Shown piece after piece: positions 34,952-46,635 of a stretch of 64,000 bases of DNA. This DNA is from Rusavskia elegans (Eukaryota; Ascomycota; Lecanoromycetes; Teloschistales; Teloschistaceae). Numbering within the stretch: the stretch's first letter is position 1; every line of letters begins with the position of its first letter. The notes under the pieces are model-generated. The model did no database searches. It had not been told where the DNA came from and saw nothing but the letters and a program-made list of their open reading frames with translations. The stretch is from positions 36,136 to 100,135 of the forward strand of contig SAUG01000149.1 of assembly GCA_011316305.1 (NCBI GenBank), in the 5' to 3' direction. Both the position numbers and the translations under genes were made by a program.

Positions 34952-35896
34952 GATAATGGAATCCGAGGGATGGATTCAGTGAAAATGCTCAAGGGTGAAA
35001 TGAGTGGGTTGTGATAGTGAATCGATAATAACATTTCTCGTCTTATGCTGCTTCATCGCGCATCTGGCAACATTCCGTCGATGAGCTTCCAAGCCGGCGG
35101 GCTAATGCATGAGCTTCAGTGTGGAAGACAGTTCGGCTGCGCGACGGCAGGGAGGATGGTGTGCCCCCTGCAAGCAAATCCAACAGACAGACATTGCCGC
35201 CTGTGCCTGTGGTTTGCAGTCGACATGGCGGTGTACGGTATGTCCCGGTTGTCATGGTAGGCCCGTCCCATCATCGGGCGATGTCTTTGAGATTATTAAC
35301 TCGATCTTCTTCTTCGGTCCGCTCGGCAAGCGGCTCGGTCCGACAATGAACGCTAAGCCTCGTGGGGTCTACATGACAGGTTCGGTAAAAACGGACGCCG
35401 ACGGAGACAGCTCTATTGTTCTATCTTCATTGGGTTTAGCGTTGGCGAAGATCTAGCGTTGGACAACTTCTAAGGTACGCGCCGGTGTGGATGTCATCAC
35501 GGCCGCCTTTTTAGCATACTCCGTACAATCCCTGTAAATCTTAGTGAATGTCTATCTACAATCCTGTCACCAACAGCACGTGAATGGCGAGTCAAGTATT
35601 GGAGCTTTGCCTGTTTATGCCTCAACACAGTCAGTAGCATGTATCCATGCAATTGCAGCTAAGGTACGTAAGAATCACAACAAGGCGTGTTGCTCGATCA
35701 GGAAGAAAAAACTCTTCGTTGGAGGAATAATCATCATTCGTCACTCAAAATGTAAAACTGAGGAGGAGCCATGACTTCTATTGGATCATAGCTCACATTG
35801 TTAGCCTAGGACCCTTCTCTATACCCATCTCATGTGTCCGTCTCCACAGCTCCCCCCACCCCCAAGCCGTGCTGCTGCCATTGGGATGATAGTAAG
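34952..35896. other. Interval between BBE-type oxidase and P450
   Basis: 945 bp with no supportable gene; holds the oxidase promoter on its left and the P450 3' flank on its right. A repeated TCGGTCCG motif occurs at 35313 and 35336. Confidence 0.5.
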
Positions 35897-37726
35897 TCAT
35901 GACTCAAAGGCCGGAGGAGTAATCCCAGCTCGTCGAATGAACTGCACCGGAAGCGATGGTTTGTCCCACAGCATATAGCATCGATTATCGGATGTCCAGT
36001 CAAGATGATCATCTGTGACACGGAAATCAAACGTCCATAGGATCTTGGCCATGATCAGCCGCATCTCGAGATGGCCTAGGCTATCGAGAGTCAGTGTATA
36101 TCAAGCCGGCTGCCTGAGTTCACCTACTTGCGTCCGAGACAACCACGACTCCCGAGTGAAAACGGCTGGCTGGCCTCTTTATTATCGTGCCACCCCGCGT
36201 CCAACCACCGTTCAGGGATATACTCATACGGCTTGTGGAAGTTCATTTCACTCTTGGTTGCCGCCCAGGGACTGGAATAAACCACGGCGCCTTTAGGTAC
36301 ATATCGACCGTCGACTTCATCTCCGGGGCTGACCCTGGGCATCCCGATCGGCACAGGCGGATACATTCGCAAAGACTCCCAGATCGCTGCTTGGAGGTAG
36401 GGCAGAGCTTCCGTGGAATGCCCGGTGATTTCGTCATAGCTTGCGAAAGACGTTCGTATCTCCGTGGCGAGCTTGCTGTAGCTGTCCGGATTCCTGGCAA
36501 GGAAGTATGTCATGCCCAGCAGAGCGGTTGCAGTTGTCTCGGAGCCAGCGATGCTGTCCGTCTTCGAATCAGTATAGCACAACACTTCGGCCAAGGCAAG
36601 TACATACACCAATGTTGTAGCTTGTGATCGCAGTTCTTCGTACGAAGTGCCATATTTCTCCTTGGCTGCAAGGGCATTGACCATGAGGTCGTTACGCTCG
36701 ACGGTGGAGTTGATGCGCCTGTCCGAATCAGCTTCATGTACCATACAACATCGACTTTAGGGTAACAGTGCATACTTGGTCAATTTCTCATCGGAATACT
36801 GGATCTGTTTCCGCCTTGGCTCCTTCACCTTGCTGGGCAACCATCCACGCTTGTACATGGTATCAAAGAGGTTACCAAGGGGTGGCAGGTATCGTATCGC
36901 TCGAAGGACGGAGATGGTCTTTAAGCTTGCAAACAGTATACTTATCCAGAAGTGTGGCTTTCCTACAGAACATCGAGTCAATACGCTGCCGTCTGGTCGA
37001 GCCATCATCTCTCCTACCAGTTGCGGTGCTTCCGAAAGATTCGCCAAATGCCAGCTCACCGATGATGTCGAAGGTGCAGAAATTGTACCAATCCTTCATG
37101 TCCCCCGGGGCTTGGGTGCAATGTTTGTCCAGCTGGCTGATCATCATGTCAATGTAATGTTGGATCACGTCCTGTTGCTTGGCCAAGGCTTTGGCAGAAA
37201 AGTCGTGACTGAATTGCTTTCTCATCTGGCCGTGATGGTCGGGATCGCGGACGGTGAAGAGGGCATCAGCCTCGTCAGGGGCGGGTTCGTACCAATCGCT
37301 CTTGATGAAGAGGCCTTTGCGCGTGCCGGCACCGTAGATGTCTTTCCACGCCTGCGGAGAGCAGAATGAGAGCTCATTGGGAGAGGTCCGTACCACCGTG
37401 CCATATCGATCGTGGAGCTCCTTGATTTGGAAAAGAGCACGGCCGTTGAGCCATCGGGGGACAAACCAAAACTAGTGACGTCGTATAAGGCTCAAGCCCT
37501 GGCGGTGTGCGGCGAAACGAGACTCACCGGAGTAGCAGCGGCGAGTCTAGGACCTGGAAACCCCTTCAAAGGGTGGAAGTAGAGATTGTAGATGACCACA
37601 TAGACAGCGTATGATATCCCCTTGATGTACTGTCAGCTCTGCTCGATCAATGAAGCACTCAGAACATACCAGGAGCAAGGGAAACCCGAGCAACTGCGTA
37701 TAGCCAAGACTGGAAACAGAAAGCAT
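35897..37726 (-). CDS. Cytochrome P450 monooxygenase
   Basis: Seven exons (37726-37670, 37629-37528, 37471-37018, 36962-36776, 36718-36608, 36553-36128, 36080-35897) give 506 aa, the normal size of a fungal microsomal P450. An N-terminal hydrophobic anchor (SYAVYVVIYNLYFHPL) is followed by the proline hinge FPGPRL. The I-helix is AGSETTATALLG, the K-helix ESLRM (ExxR), the PERW motif is PERWLDAG, and the haem loop FSLGSRGCLGRN carries the axial Cys. The C-terminus ends AHLEMRL-like (GHLEMRLIMAKILWTFDF), as in CYP families close to isotrichodermin and benzoate hydroxylases. The first intron is short (40 nt), so the extreme N-terminus is the least certain part. ER-bound; probably hydroxylates or couples an aromatic intermediate. 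Confidence 0.92.
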
Positions 37727-38218
37727 AGCTTACAGAGAACTTCAACAGAGAATGAAGGTATTCCCAAGAACAGGACAAGATAACAGGGCAGGGCAGGGCA
37801 GGGCAGTATGCTCAAGGAGGCGAGACAATGAAGATGGCGTTATACCTACCGATACTCATTTGCCTCGCACCATATATGCTCTACCTGCTCGGTCTTCATT
37901 GCCCAGTCGCCTGAAGCGGGCATTCGTGATGGTCGACGCTACTCCTGATCGAGTGTCGTCGCTCGAGGTTCCTGCGCGCCGAAGGGCCGACGGGAAAGAG
38001 ACGGGAAAGAACGGGCGGCGATGCAGCCGATCCAGAACGGAAGCTGACTCATCTTTGTGTAACATGTCGATCCTACGTGAGGCTGATGTTGATGGTGGAG
38101 TGAAATTTGGAAGGAGCGAACGACCTCATAAATCTCCCCTCGGACCACTACATCAACCTCGCCAGGACCAACTCTTCGAACGGAACTGCCCAGCTACAAT
38201 CATCCCGAAAAGCAGAAC
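37727..38218. promoter_or_regulatory. Divergent promoter, P450 / SDR 3, with a TCG-N5-CGA site
   Basis: 492 bp between divergent starts. TCGTCGCTCGA at 37956-37966 fits TCG-N5-CGA and lies centrally between both genes. A GGGCA tandem run occurs at 37789-37804. Confidence 0.5.
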
Positions 38219-39100
38219 ATGGCATCAAAGGTCATCATCGTTACCGGTGCTTCCCGCGGTAAGCCTGCACTTCTCACTCCGCCCACCTTGCAGGATGTGA
38301 CTGATGGCTGCTCTCCACAGGTATCGGTCTCGCACTCTCCAACTTTCTCCTCCAGAAACCTCAATCCGCCAAACTTGTGGTCATTGCTCGCAGCAAGCAG
38401 CCGCTCGAAGAGCTGAAGGCTCAATATCCCGACGACCAAGTCCAAGTACTTGTTGGCGACCTCAGCGATTATTCCTTGGGCCGACAGGCCGTCGAACTGG
38501 CAACCTCGAAATGGGGCAAACTCGATGGAATGGTGCTGAACCATGGCGTCTTGGGGCCAGTGGATCGCATCGCGAACAATGATCCCAAGGATTGGAGCAG
38601 CTGCTTCGATGTGAACCTCTTCAGTTCTATCGCTTTTGTGAGGCAGCACTGGATCCGTTCAAGCGAGAGATTGCGCTGACAGAGTTAAGATCACTGCCGC
38701 TTTACCGCACCTCCGCAAGTCCAAAGGCCGGCTCGTCTTCACCTCGTCCGGGGCTGCGTCCAAACACTTCACCGGCTGGGGTGCGTACGGATGCTCGAAA
38801 GCGGCTGTTGAGCATCTCGCGATGGCGCTCCCGGTGGAGGAGCCTGATGTCATCTTCGTTTCCGTCAAGCCTGGAGTGGTCGATACCGAGATGCAGCGAC
38901 AAGTGCGGACGGACCATGCCTCGACGCAAGATGCCAAGGACGTCGAGTTATTCAACACGCTGCACAAGAAAGGGGGCCTTCTTCAGCCGCACCAACCAGG
39001 CAATGTGCTGGCCAGGCTTGTTTTGGATTGCCCGCAAGAGCTCAGTGGGAAGAACCTGACATGGAACGATGACTCTCTGAAGGCTTTCCAAGACGCATAA
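38219..39100 (+). CDS. Short-chain dehydrogenase/reductase (cluster SDR 3), possibly frameshifted
   Basis: SDR of about 255 aa related to yeast YIR035c-type reductases. Exon 1 (38219-38258) encodes MASKVIIVTGASRG, and a 62-nt intron leads to exon 2, IGLALSNFLLQKP...GMVLNHGVLGPVD...DVNLFSSIAF (to about 38637). The downstream part, KITAALPHLRKSKGRLVFTSSGAA...GWGAYGCSKAAVEHLA...VKPGVVDTEM, is in another frame. A strong donor GTGAGG follows TTT at 38637, and AG acceptors lie at 38682 and 38684, but neither restores the frame: they miss it by one base. A weaker donor (GTTCTA at 38624) with an acceptor at 38671 would restore it but lose conserved residues. So either unusual splicing, a read error or a one-base deletion. 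Catalytic YGCSK is intact. Confidence 0.7.
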
Positions 39101-39681
39101 AGTACTTGCAGCGATGCATGGAAGTGGGAGCTAGATCACGGGCTTGCGAGAGGTATTGGCGTTTCGAGCTAGAAGGAGAAAATGTAACATGAATAGCATC
39201 CTTTAAGGCCGAGCCAGCTTCAGATGTGCTCTTTGTATGCGAACAAACTTCGTAGCCCAATCAAGAAGAATCGAGCATCGACGAAGTTCGGCTCGATTTT
39301 GATGTAGCTTGAACATACAGAGGATGACGTCAACAGTCGTCACCACGCGCTAAAAGCCGCCCGTAGCCTACGGTCGCCCGGACTACCTTACCCGGAGCCT
39401 CCGCCTAGATTGCTAGCGCATGCTGAGGACTTGCGGTGTCATCCTGTCATCCTGTCATCCTCCCTACATGCAGGAGGGTCTTTTTAAAATGCAGAGGATT
39501 ACCAACCATAAATCTCCTCTGCCTGTGGGCGGAGCTCCAACGGCCCGGGAGTGTCGGCGAACAAGGTGAGAGCTGACAGGATGATCCAAATGACCGACTG
39601 CAGAGTTACTTAGGACGACGACTTCCGCTGCCTCAGTTCTCGGCCAGTATCTTCTTTTGGCCTGGTAAAAGCTGACTTGCC
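39101..39681. promoter_or_regulatory. NmrA-like gene promoter with a TCG-N5-CGA site
   Basis: 581 bp without a gene. TCGAGCATCGA at 39271-39281 fits TCG-N5-CGA, about 400 bp upstream of the NmrA-like start. A short CATCCTGT tandem run lies at 39440-39460. Confidence 0.5.
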
Positions 39682-40676
39682 ATGGACACCCACACGAGCT
39701 CCGTCGACCATGCGAACGATCTTCTCGTCATCACCTGCGCAAGTGGCAAACAGGCCAGCGCTCTCCTTCCATACCTCGTCAAACAATGGCGGCGGCTCCG
39801 GCTGGTTTGCCATTCGCCTGCTTCCCAGGAACGTCTCAAGCAAGAATATCCCGAGGCAGAAGTCATCCGCACCGATCTCGGCTTGCCCAAAGAGCCCGAG
39901 CGCATTCTCAAAGATGCAGCCGTCATTTACCACATCGAGCCCCCGTTTGCTCACCGTCAAGCCGTGATGGGCTTCAACATGATTGACGCCGCGAGGAATG
40001 TCGCGAAAGAAGGAACCTTCAAGCATTTTGTGTATGCGTCGGTGCTGAACACGCAGCTGCGAAAAGTACGTATCCGTCGTCTGGAGACCCCGTGAGATGT
40101 TAAGTCGAGGGTTAGATGATCCACCATGACCAACGGTTGCAAGTCGAAGAGTATCTCATGGAATCCGAGCTCAACTACACCATTCTCCAATCCACCCATT
40201 TCATGTTCCTCTTTCCCGTCGCACCCATGCTCGCTCAGGAGAATCCGGTGTACATGGCCAATTGGAATCCCAACGTCCCCTTCTCTTTCCTCGCCCTCAA
40301 CGACCTGGGCGAGGTGGGCACCAAGGTGCTCAACGAGCGCGAAAGACACTACGCAGCGCAGTATCCGCTTGTCTCGGACGGGCCGTTGAATTACCATCAG
40401 ATCTGTGGCATGGTCAGCCAGGAAATCGGAAAGCAGATTCAATTGAAGCAAAAACCGTACGAGGAATCCGTGCAGGGCTTCTTGATGCGGCTGTTCGGAT
40501 CTTTGGATGTTGATCCCGAGTCAGTTGATGCGGTCGAGCGAATCCTATTGTATTACAACCGCCATGGGTTGATCGGGTCGAGTAATGTGTGCGAATGGTT
40601 ACTCGGGAGGGAGCCGACTACTTGGCTGGACTGGATGAGAAAGGAGATTGCGCAGATCAAGCAGCAGCACCAGTAG
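39682..40676 (+). CDS. NmrA-like NAD(P)-binding reductase
   Basis: 314 aa from exons 39682-40065 and 40116-40676 (50-nt intron). The N-terminal Rossmann strand LLVITCASGKQASALLPYLV shows the NmrA-type glycine-poor dinucleotide loop, followed by a basic RLRLVCHSP typical of NADP preference. The family signature NMIDAARNVAKEGTFKHFVYASV is clear. The C-terminal part (EEYLMESELNYTILQSTHFM...LNDLGEVGTKVLNER...LNYHQICGMVSQEIGK) matches atypical SDRs of the HSCARG/NmrA group. Some members are redox sensors, but those inside aromatic polyketide clusters act as reductases, for example CTB6 in the cercosporin cluster. Cytosolic. Same direction as SDR 3 and the secreted BBE-type oxidase. Confidence 0.88.
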
Positions 40677-42325
40677 CCTCTTCTTGGATATTCCCAGGAC
40701 TCCTCCCACTGTGATACTGGGGGTTTTGCAGAACACCGTCTACAGTACGGGGAGCGGATATAGCGTACTGAATCACTTATTCCTCCGAACCGGGGTGCAG
40801 CTGCGCCAGCTACATCATCCATCTCGTGCTCACAGTATCCGAAGCGCCACATGCTCTTTCCTTCACACCCCCCTCGTCTTCGTCCTTGGGTCCGTCCTGC
40901 AGCGGGCTACCCGAAAAGAGTACATGGCATGTCCCGTCCAGCGTCTCGACCGTAGAATCTCTGACCATTTTGCAGTGAGACAGAATTTTACTGTATTCAA
41001 GTCATCGCCGGACATTTTTAGAACTGGGGTGAGCAGATTGTTCCAATCCTATCTTTGTCTCTCTTGTCATGCTCATGGCGAGCAGACGGCTGAATCAGAC
41101 GGTGACTCGAATCAGTAGCAGTTCGGCTCCTGGCTTGACGAAGCCAGGTGGTAGGCTCCTTTCAAGGAGAAAGCCGCGGCCCAGCTGGAGTGAGTCATCA
41201 CCCAGGCGGCTGGCAGATGCTCCGACTGGTGCTGACCGGCAGGCTCCGGATGGCAGTTCGGCATTTGATCAGCGCGAAGACCAGTATCGAGCCTGCCGAT
41301 GATGAGGCTGAATCGCTGAAGGAACATTGCTTGATAAGGAAAGGAGTCTGGCTGCAGCCACATCGCTTCGCTTACCACCGAAATCGCCCCATCCCCATCC
41401 CCTGCACTGCGCTTTGCCTCACTCCTCTTTTGGGACCCTTGGGAGATCAGAAGCGGCACACCACCCACATCACCGGAGAGGCACAGCTTCATCGCGATCT
41501 CGCGTTCGACCTTCGTTGATTCGTGCATCATACCGTCTCCCCCAAACACCATGTCACCACACTCAGGGATCATCTTCACTCAATTAATCAAATCCACCTT
41601 ATCCCGTGCATCCGGTCGCCTTGGCCCACCGTGTTCCGTCTCAGCCACCTTCATCGTAAGCTTATCTCTCGTTCCTTGCATAAGCTCGTTTACGACCACG
41701 TGGGAGACATGCAGTCACCTCGAGACTACTGCGAGATTCAACGGCTTGTGATCGATCGCTCTGCAGGCACTGCAGCCAGTCCATCTTCCCAGTGTGGCCA
41801 GTGTCGTCGCCTTCGCTCATGCTATGTCACTCTGCCGTGCGCCCATCACATGAGACCCCCAACTCAACGGCACAGGATTGAGTCTACGAGGAGCCTGGAG
41901 CACAACAGCCGAACAAGATCATAGCATCTGCCAATGACCGGGCCATGCTGGATTTTCTCGTGCCCAGTGGATGATCGGCACTTTGCCTTCCTTCTTGTTG
42001 ACTCATTGCGGCGTATGCGGATGTGATGAAAGGATTCCTGCCTCGAATCAGCCCGATACTATTACGGTCTTACCCCTACATGGCTTGAAATTTTGAGGAC
42101 AACTTTGCGAGGGTTCCGCGCTGATGTTTGCCTAATCCGTCGTCAGCTGTCGATGGAGCTTCCAGTTGAACCGCCTTTTTCCGTGTGCACCCATGGCAGT
42201 ATCGAGGCTTCATGTGCCGGGGCCTTCCAGTCGTGCATATAAGGATGGACATCCTGATGTTGTAGGTTCTTTCCTCTTCATCATCAACTTGCAGCTTCCC
42301 TTGACCAGCAACTCATTCTCGAGCA
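40677..42325. other. Gene-free interval, includes promoter of the secreted oxidase
   Basis: 1.65 kb with short ORFs on both strands (41069-41590) that lack family resemblance and overlap in several frames. No TCG-N5-CGA site was found here. Confidence 0.5.
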
Positions 42326-44117
42326 ATGGCCGCCATACTCCACATTCTCTCGATCATTCTTGGTTTTCTTTCGTTCCAAGCTCTTGCAGTGCCCGCCCCA
42401 TTCCTCCCAAGAGACGTCTCTCCCGCTCTGCCGAATCAAAGGTCATTGCAGAACGAGATCGGAAGGTCCCTGTCGAAGAAAGCTGCCCTCTATTTCCCTG
42501 GTCAGGCAGAGTATAAGAACCTCACGACTCGATGGGCGGAAAACATCAATCCTAATTTCTTCGCCACGGTGGAAGTGGGCACCGCAGAGGATGTGGCAAC
42601 CACTGTAGGTTCATATACAAAGTCTTTAAACGGGCCGAGACTCACGTTGAATCCAGGTCAAATTCGCCAGGAAATACAACATCGACTTTCTTGCCATCAA
42701 TCGCGCCCACGGAACGACGAAGACATTGAGCACTGTGAAGAACGGCATACAAATCAACCTTCGTCAATTGCAAGAAATCACCGTCGCTCCGGATGGCAAG
42801 ACGGCCACACTTGGGGGAGGAGTGTACAACGACAATGTTGTGAATGCATTGCATGCAAAGGGCAAATCCTCTGGTATGTTCGATGACGATTGCCCGTGCT
42901 CCATGTGTCGTTACTGACGTGAGCTACCATCAGGATCTGGAGCCGCTGGGTGCGTGGGCCTCATGGGCGCTGGCCTCGGTGGCGGCTATGGTCGCTATGA
43001 AGGTTTCTATGGCCTTGTGCTGGACAACATCATCGACATGAACGTCGTCATGGCAGACGGCACCAAGAAATTCGTCTCCGCCAAATCCAATCCCGACTTG
43101 TACTGGGCCATGCGCGGTGCCGGTCATAACTTCGGCATCGTGACAAGGTTGACTTACAAAATCCACGACGAAATCTCCCCCATCTGGGCTCTCACCACCA
43201 TGATCTTCAAGCAAGACAAGATCGAACCGGTCTTCAACCAGTTGAACAAGCTCATCGCCAATGGTACCATGCCGGCAAGAGTCATCAACTACGCGCTCTT
43301 CGCATTCAACCCCAACATTAGCACAACAGAGGTGCGTCCCCTATCCGCCCCATCCCATCCAAAACACCGACTAACATGCACTGCTCACAGCCCGTAATAA
43401 CAGTCAACATCTTCTACGTCGGATCCGCCCAAGACGCAAAACCCTACGTCCAACCCTTCCTGGACCTCAAGCCCGTCTCAACCCAAAACTTCGTAACCTC
43501 CTACCCGGACATCTTCTACGCCGCCGGCACCGGCCTCAACGACTTCGTCTGCCATGAGCCAATCGGGTCCGCCTACCTCTACCCCATGGGCCTCCAAACA
43601 TACAACGTCCCCGTGATGGCCCAACTATTCCAGCTCTACGCCGACAAGGTCAAGTCAAACCCCAACTTCAGCGGTTCCAACGTCATGCTGGAGGGGTACT
43701 CGCTCGGGGCCGTCAAAGCCGTCGATCCGGCTTCCACGGCCTTCGCTCATCGTGATGATAATATCCTTGTGTAAGCCTCCCCCTCCCTTTTCCTCGTCTT
43801 CATAATCGTTCTTTCCCACCCCTGAACTTCCATCCCTTCAAAGCTGACGTGGGTAAATCAACAGCGGTTTTCTCCCCAGATGGACCACCGGCACCAACCT
43901 CTCGAGCGAAGCCGAAGAATGGGCCTCCAGAGCCCGCACGCTCGTCCAATCCGGCACCAACGGACGCCCGCTTTCCGCCTATGTCAACTACGCACATGGT
44001 GATGAGCCGTTGGAGGCCATCTACGGGTATGAGCCATGGCGGCTGGAGAGGCTGCGCAAGTTGAAGAAGAGATATGATCCGGATTTTAAATTCCGGTTTT
44101 ATAATCCTATTCGGTAA
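42326..44117 (+). CDS. Secreted BBE-type FAD-linked oxidase
   Basis: 508 aa from exons 42326-42604, 42657-42873, 42934-43331, 43391-43770 and 43865-44117. The N-terminus (AAILHILSIILGFLSFQALA, then VPAP) is a signal peptide, so the enzyme enters the secretory pathway. FAD-binding segment VKFARKYNIDFLAINRAHGTTKTL contains the candidate histidyl-linkage His; GKSSGSGAAGCVGLMGAGLGGGYGRYEGFYG is the second loop, here with a Cys; the C-terminal FAD-closing region is YVNYAHGDEPLEAIYGYEPWRLERLRKLKKRYDPDFKFRFYNP. NXT/S sequons are present (KNLTTRW). It resembles oxidases of perylenequinone and anthraquinone pathways that finish synthesis outside the cytosol. It marks the right end of the cluster. Confidence 0.9.
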
Positions 44118-45904
44118 GGTGAGGTCTGTAGTTGAGGGGGGGCGCGGATGAGGAAGTAGTGGGATGCGTGAATAGTTGGGGGAGGACTGATGGGTGTGAA
44201 GAGTGTGGTTATGGTTTGCGGAGCACACAGGTTGTATTTCTTGGGCCTTGTTTCGAGTATTGTATATTCATGTACAGAATTCTCTTTGTACTTCGACTCT
44301 TGGGAAGCAATTGTTAGTATATACTGTATGGGTACCATAGAATATAAGAAGGGCGCGACGCCTATAAAGAACCTCGATCCAAGTACATACATTAGATAAC
44401 AGAAAATCATCAACACATCCGATTAATTCCAATACAGCATATACGAACCCCATTCCGAGAACTCCAACCCCTTCTGTGATTCAAACACCATCAACCTCCC
44501 CCACATCCAAAACATCTAACGATCTCTCCCTCCCGAACAGATAACGCTTACGTACAACATAACTACCAGTCAACCCGCCTCTACGGCACACCTCGACTCC
44601 CAACACTAACCCTGTGAACATAAGGAGGAGTCGCCATTTGGTGGCCTCGAACATTTGATGAGGATATTCAGGATGAGGCTCTGCGGAACATTCCGCACTT
44701 GCCCTATGTTGTCAAGCTCTTGCCTAATTAGGCTTAGTAGCCGGTCTTGGCGACTACCACCACCTGTATTTTAATTCTCTATAGACTTTTATTCATCATC
44801 AATAAGAAATCTGACCTGCCACACTGCTGCTCACAAACGCTAAGCCATCTATCTATTCCTGCGATTAAGCCACACTCTCCACGACCGGCGCTGAATCTAG
44901 TGTCTCCCTTCCGGCAAGCCATCGTTCGTGCTGGCGGTACGCGGAAAAATTCGGATACTAATGCAATACGTTGGGGCTGGCGGTCGAGGTATCGGACTGC
45001 CTTACCTTACTTTATTAAATCGGAGGGAAGACTGCCACCACCGCTGAGTGTCGGAACCATGTGTAGCGTACCGATCGGGTGGATGGGGTTGATTTGAGGT
45101 TATCTTCGCGGATATTGTAAAGGGTGTTTTGCTTTTGCGGTTGCTGCTTTTTGGAGGATGGGGTATATGATTTTCGAAGTTTTGGGTTTTTCTTCTTCTT
45201 CTTCTTTCCAACCTCTATCCAGAGACGACGATCGTTCCACTAGACGACCATAGAGCGTTTTATAATTATTTATAAAATAAATAAATAACAGATAGAGCCA
45301 ACTATACACGTACCAAGCGCTACGCTTATGGTCTTTTATGTGGTAAGCTTCATTTGTTATGTTCCACAGGCTCTTTGGAGCCCATCGTCGTATTATGGTG
45401 AGATCATTGGGTTGCTGTTTGTAGATTATCCCAGCGACAGTATGTCGGCGGACCGCTCTGTTGGGGGAATATCCGATTCTGATTACGCTCTGAATAAACA
45501 CTAATCGCCAGATACACAATAGCCTCGTGATTGGACTGGGCATCGATTGTAGAGCTGCAGTTGCTTATATAGGACACTCTAGCACACTTAAATTTTAATA
45601 TGTAACAGACGCCATATGGGGCTATAAAGGTATGATGATTATATACGGACCCCAAAATTTTCTATTCTATCCTTTCCGCGGCTTTATTAGATCTTCGCGG
45701 AAAGGACTCCGTCTGGAACCCTCTCTCGCGGTGAGCAGAATCGTTCGGATATTCCCAGTATCTCTTCCACTTAGCGGAAGTAGGTATCCGATATCTCGAC
45801 TGCTGGCTATATCGGATATACTACAATATTCTAATTATATAAGGAGATAGGCCGTATAGCAGGATTTCGGGCTTGCCGAGCCCCTGAGATCTGAATCGAA
45901 GACC
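44118..45904. other. AT-rich interval with small inverted repeats
   Basis: No gene. Notable are inverted repeats CCTTTCCGCG / CGCGGAAAGG (45671-45680 and 45696-45705) and TATCCGATAT / ATATCGGATA (45785-45794 and 45809-45818). A segment resembling the latter recurs near 48629-48665. Looks like decayed repeat sequence. Confidence 0.5.
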
Positions 45905-46635
45905 CTAGCAGCGGGAGGGATACTGAGCCAAAGTAACACGTTCCAACCCTGAAGTCGTCTGCTCTAAGATGCGCAGCAAGAACAGCGCGGCACCCAAGTC
46001 AGCGGGGAAAGTCGGTCCGTTTCTTGCCAATTGGTCCTTCCCACGCGGAGATCCAGTAAGTGAAATATACGTTTTGCCGGTCCAGAAATCGGGCTGTTTG
46101 ACAGAGGGATAACATATGCTGAACCAAGCAGCCAACTCTTCTTCCTCCATCAGGTCATTGTGCGGAGGAAGCGCGTTGGGGAGCAAGAAATAATCGATCC
46201 CACGCTGTACAATGTTTGTACTCGCGACTCTTCTTTCGAGCTCAGATCTATTTCCGTCGAGTTTCTCTCAGGACTTTCTTGCGACGGACTTTTCCAGCGT
46301 TCGCTTCGCCCCTTGATGGTTGCGATAATATCGGTCTTTAGGAGCATTTCTCAACAGGGTCCTTTACGCTTCGCCGAAGATCGAAGCCTTTGCCCACCGG
46401 ATTAGGACCTCGATCCTCAACTTCGGCTTGTCGTCGCCAAAAACAAAAGTGAGATATCTCAATAGATGCAACGCATTTCGTCCGATGCAGAAGAAGCATC
46501 GATGAAGCAAATTCTGAGGTCCAGGAACGTCGCCTTGACCGTACAGATTCTTAACGGCCATACCAAAAAGCAGGATGTCGTTGTTGGCAGCAGGTGGGTA
46601 GACATTCCCAATAGAAACTCGCAGAAACGGTCGTT
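45905..46635 (-). pseudogene. Decayed coding sequence of unknown family
   Basis: One minus-strand frame stays coding-like for about 730 bp but contains two stops, a TAA near 46374 and a TGA near 46282. Translated pieces: VSIGNVYPPAANNDILLFGMAVKN..., LRIEVLIRWAKASIFGEA, stop, a Lys/Arg-rich block, stop, then NALPPHNDLMEEEELAAWFS and KTYISLTGSPRGKDQLARNG and ADLGAALFLLRILEQ. No start codon is evident at the 5' end. I recognise no family. It could be a pseudogene, or exons of a gene whose introns I cannot see. Confidence 0.35.

Noticed and set aside
41112..41579. 155-codon minus-strand ORF in the NmrA-like/BBE interval
   Set aside because: No family resemblance and overlapped by equally long ORFs in other frames; likely chance.
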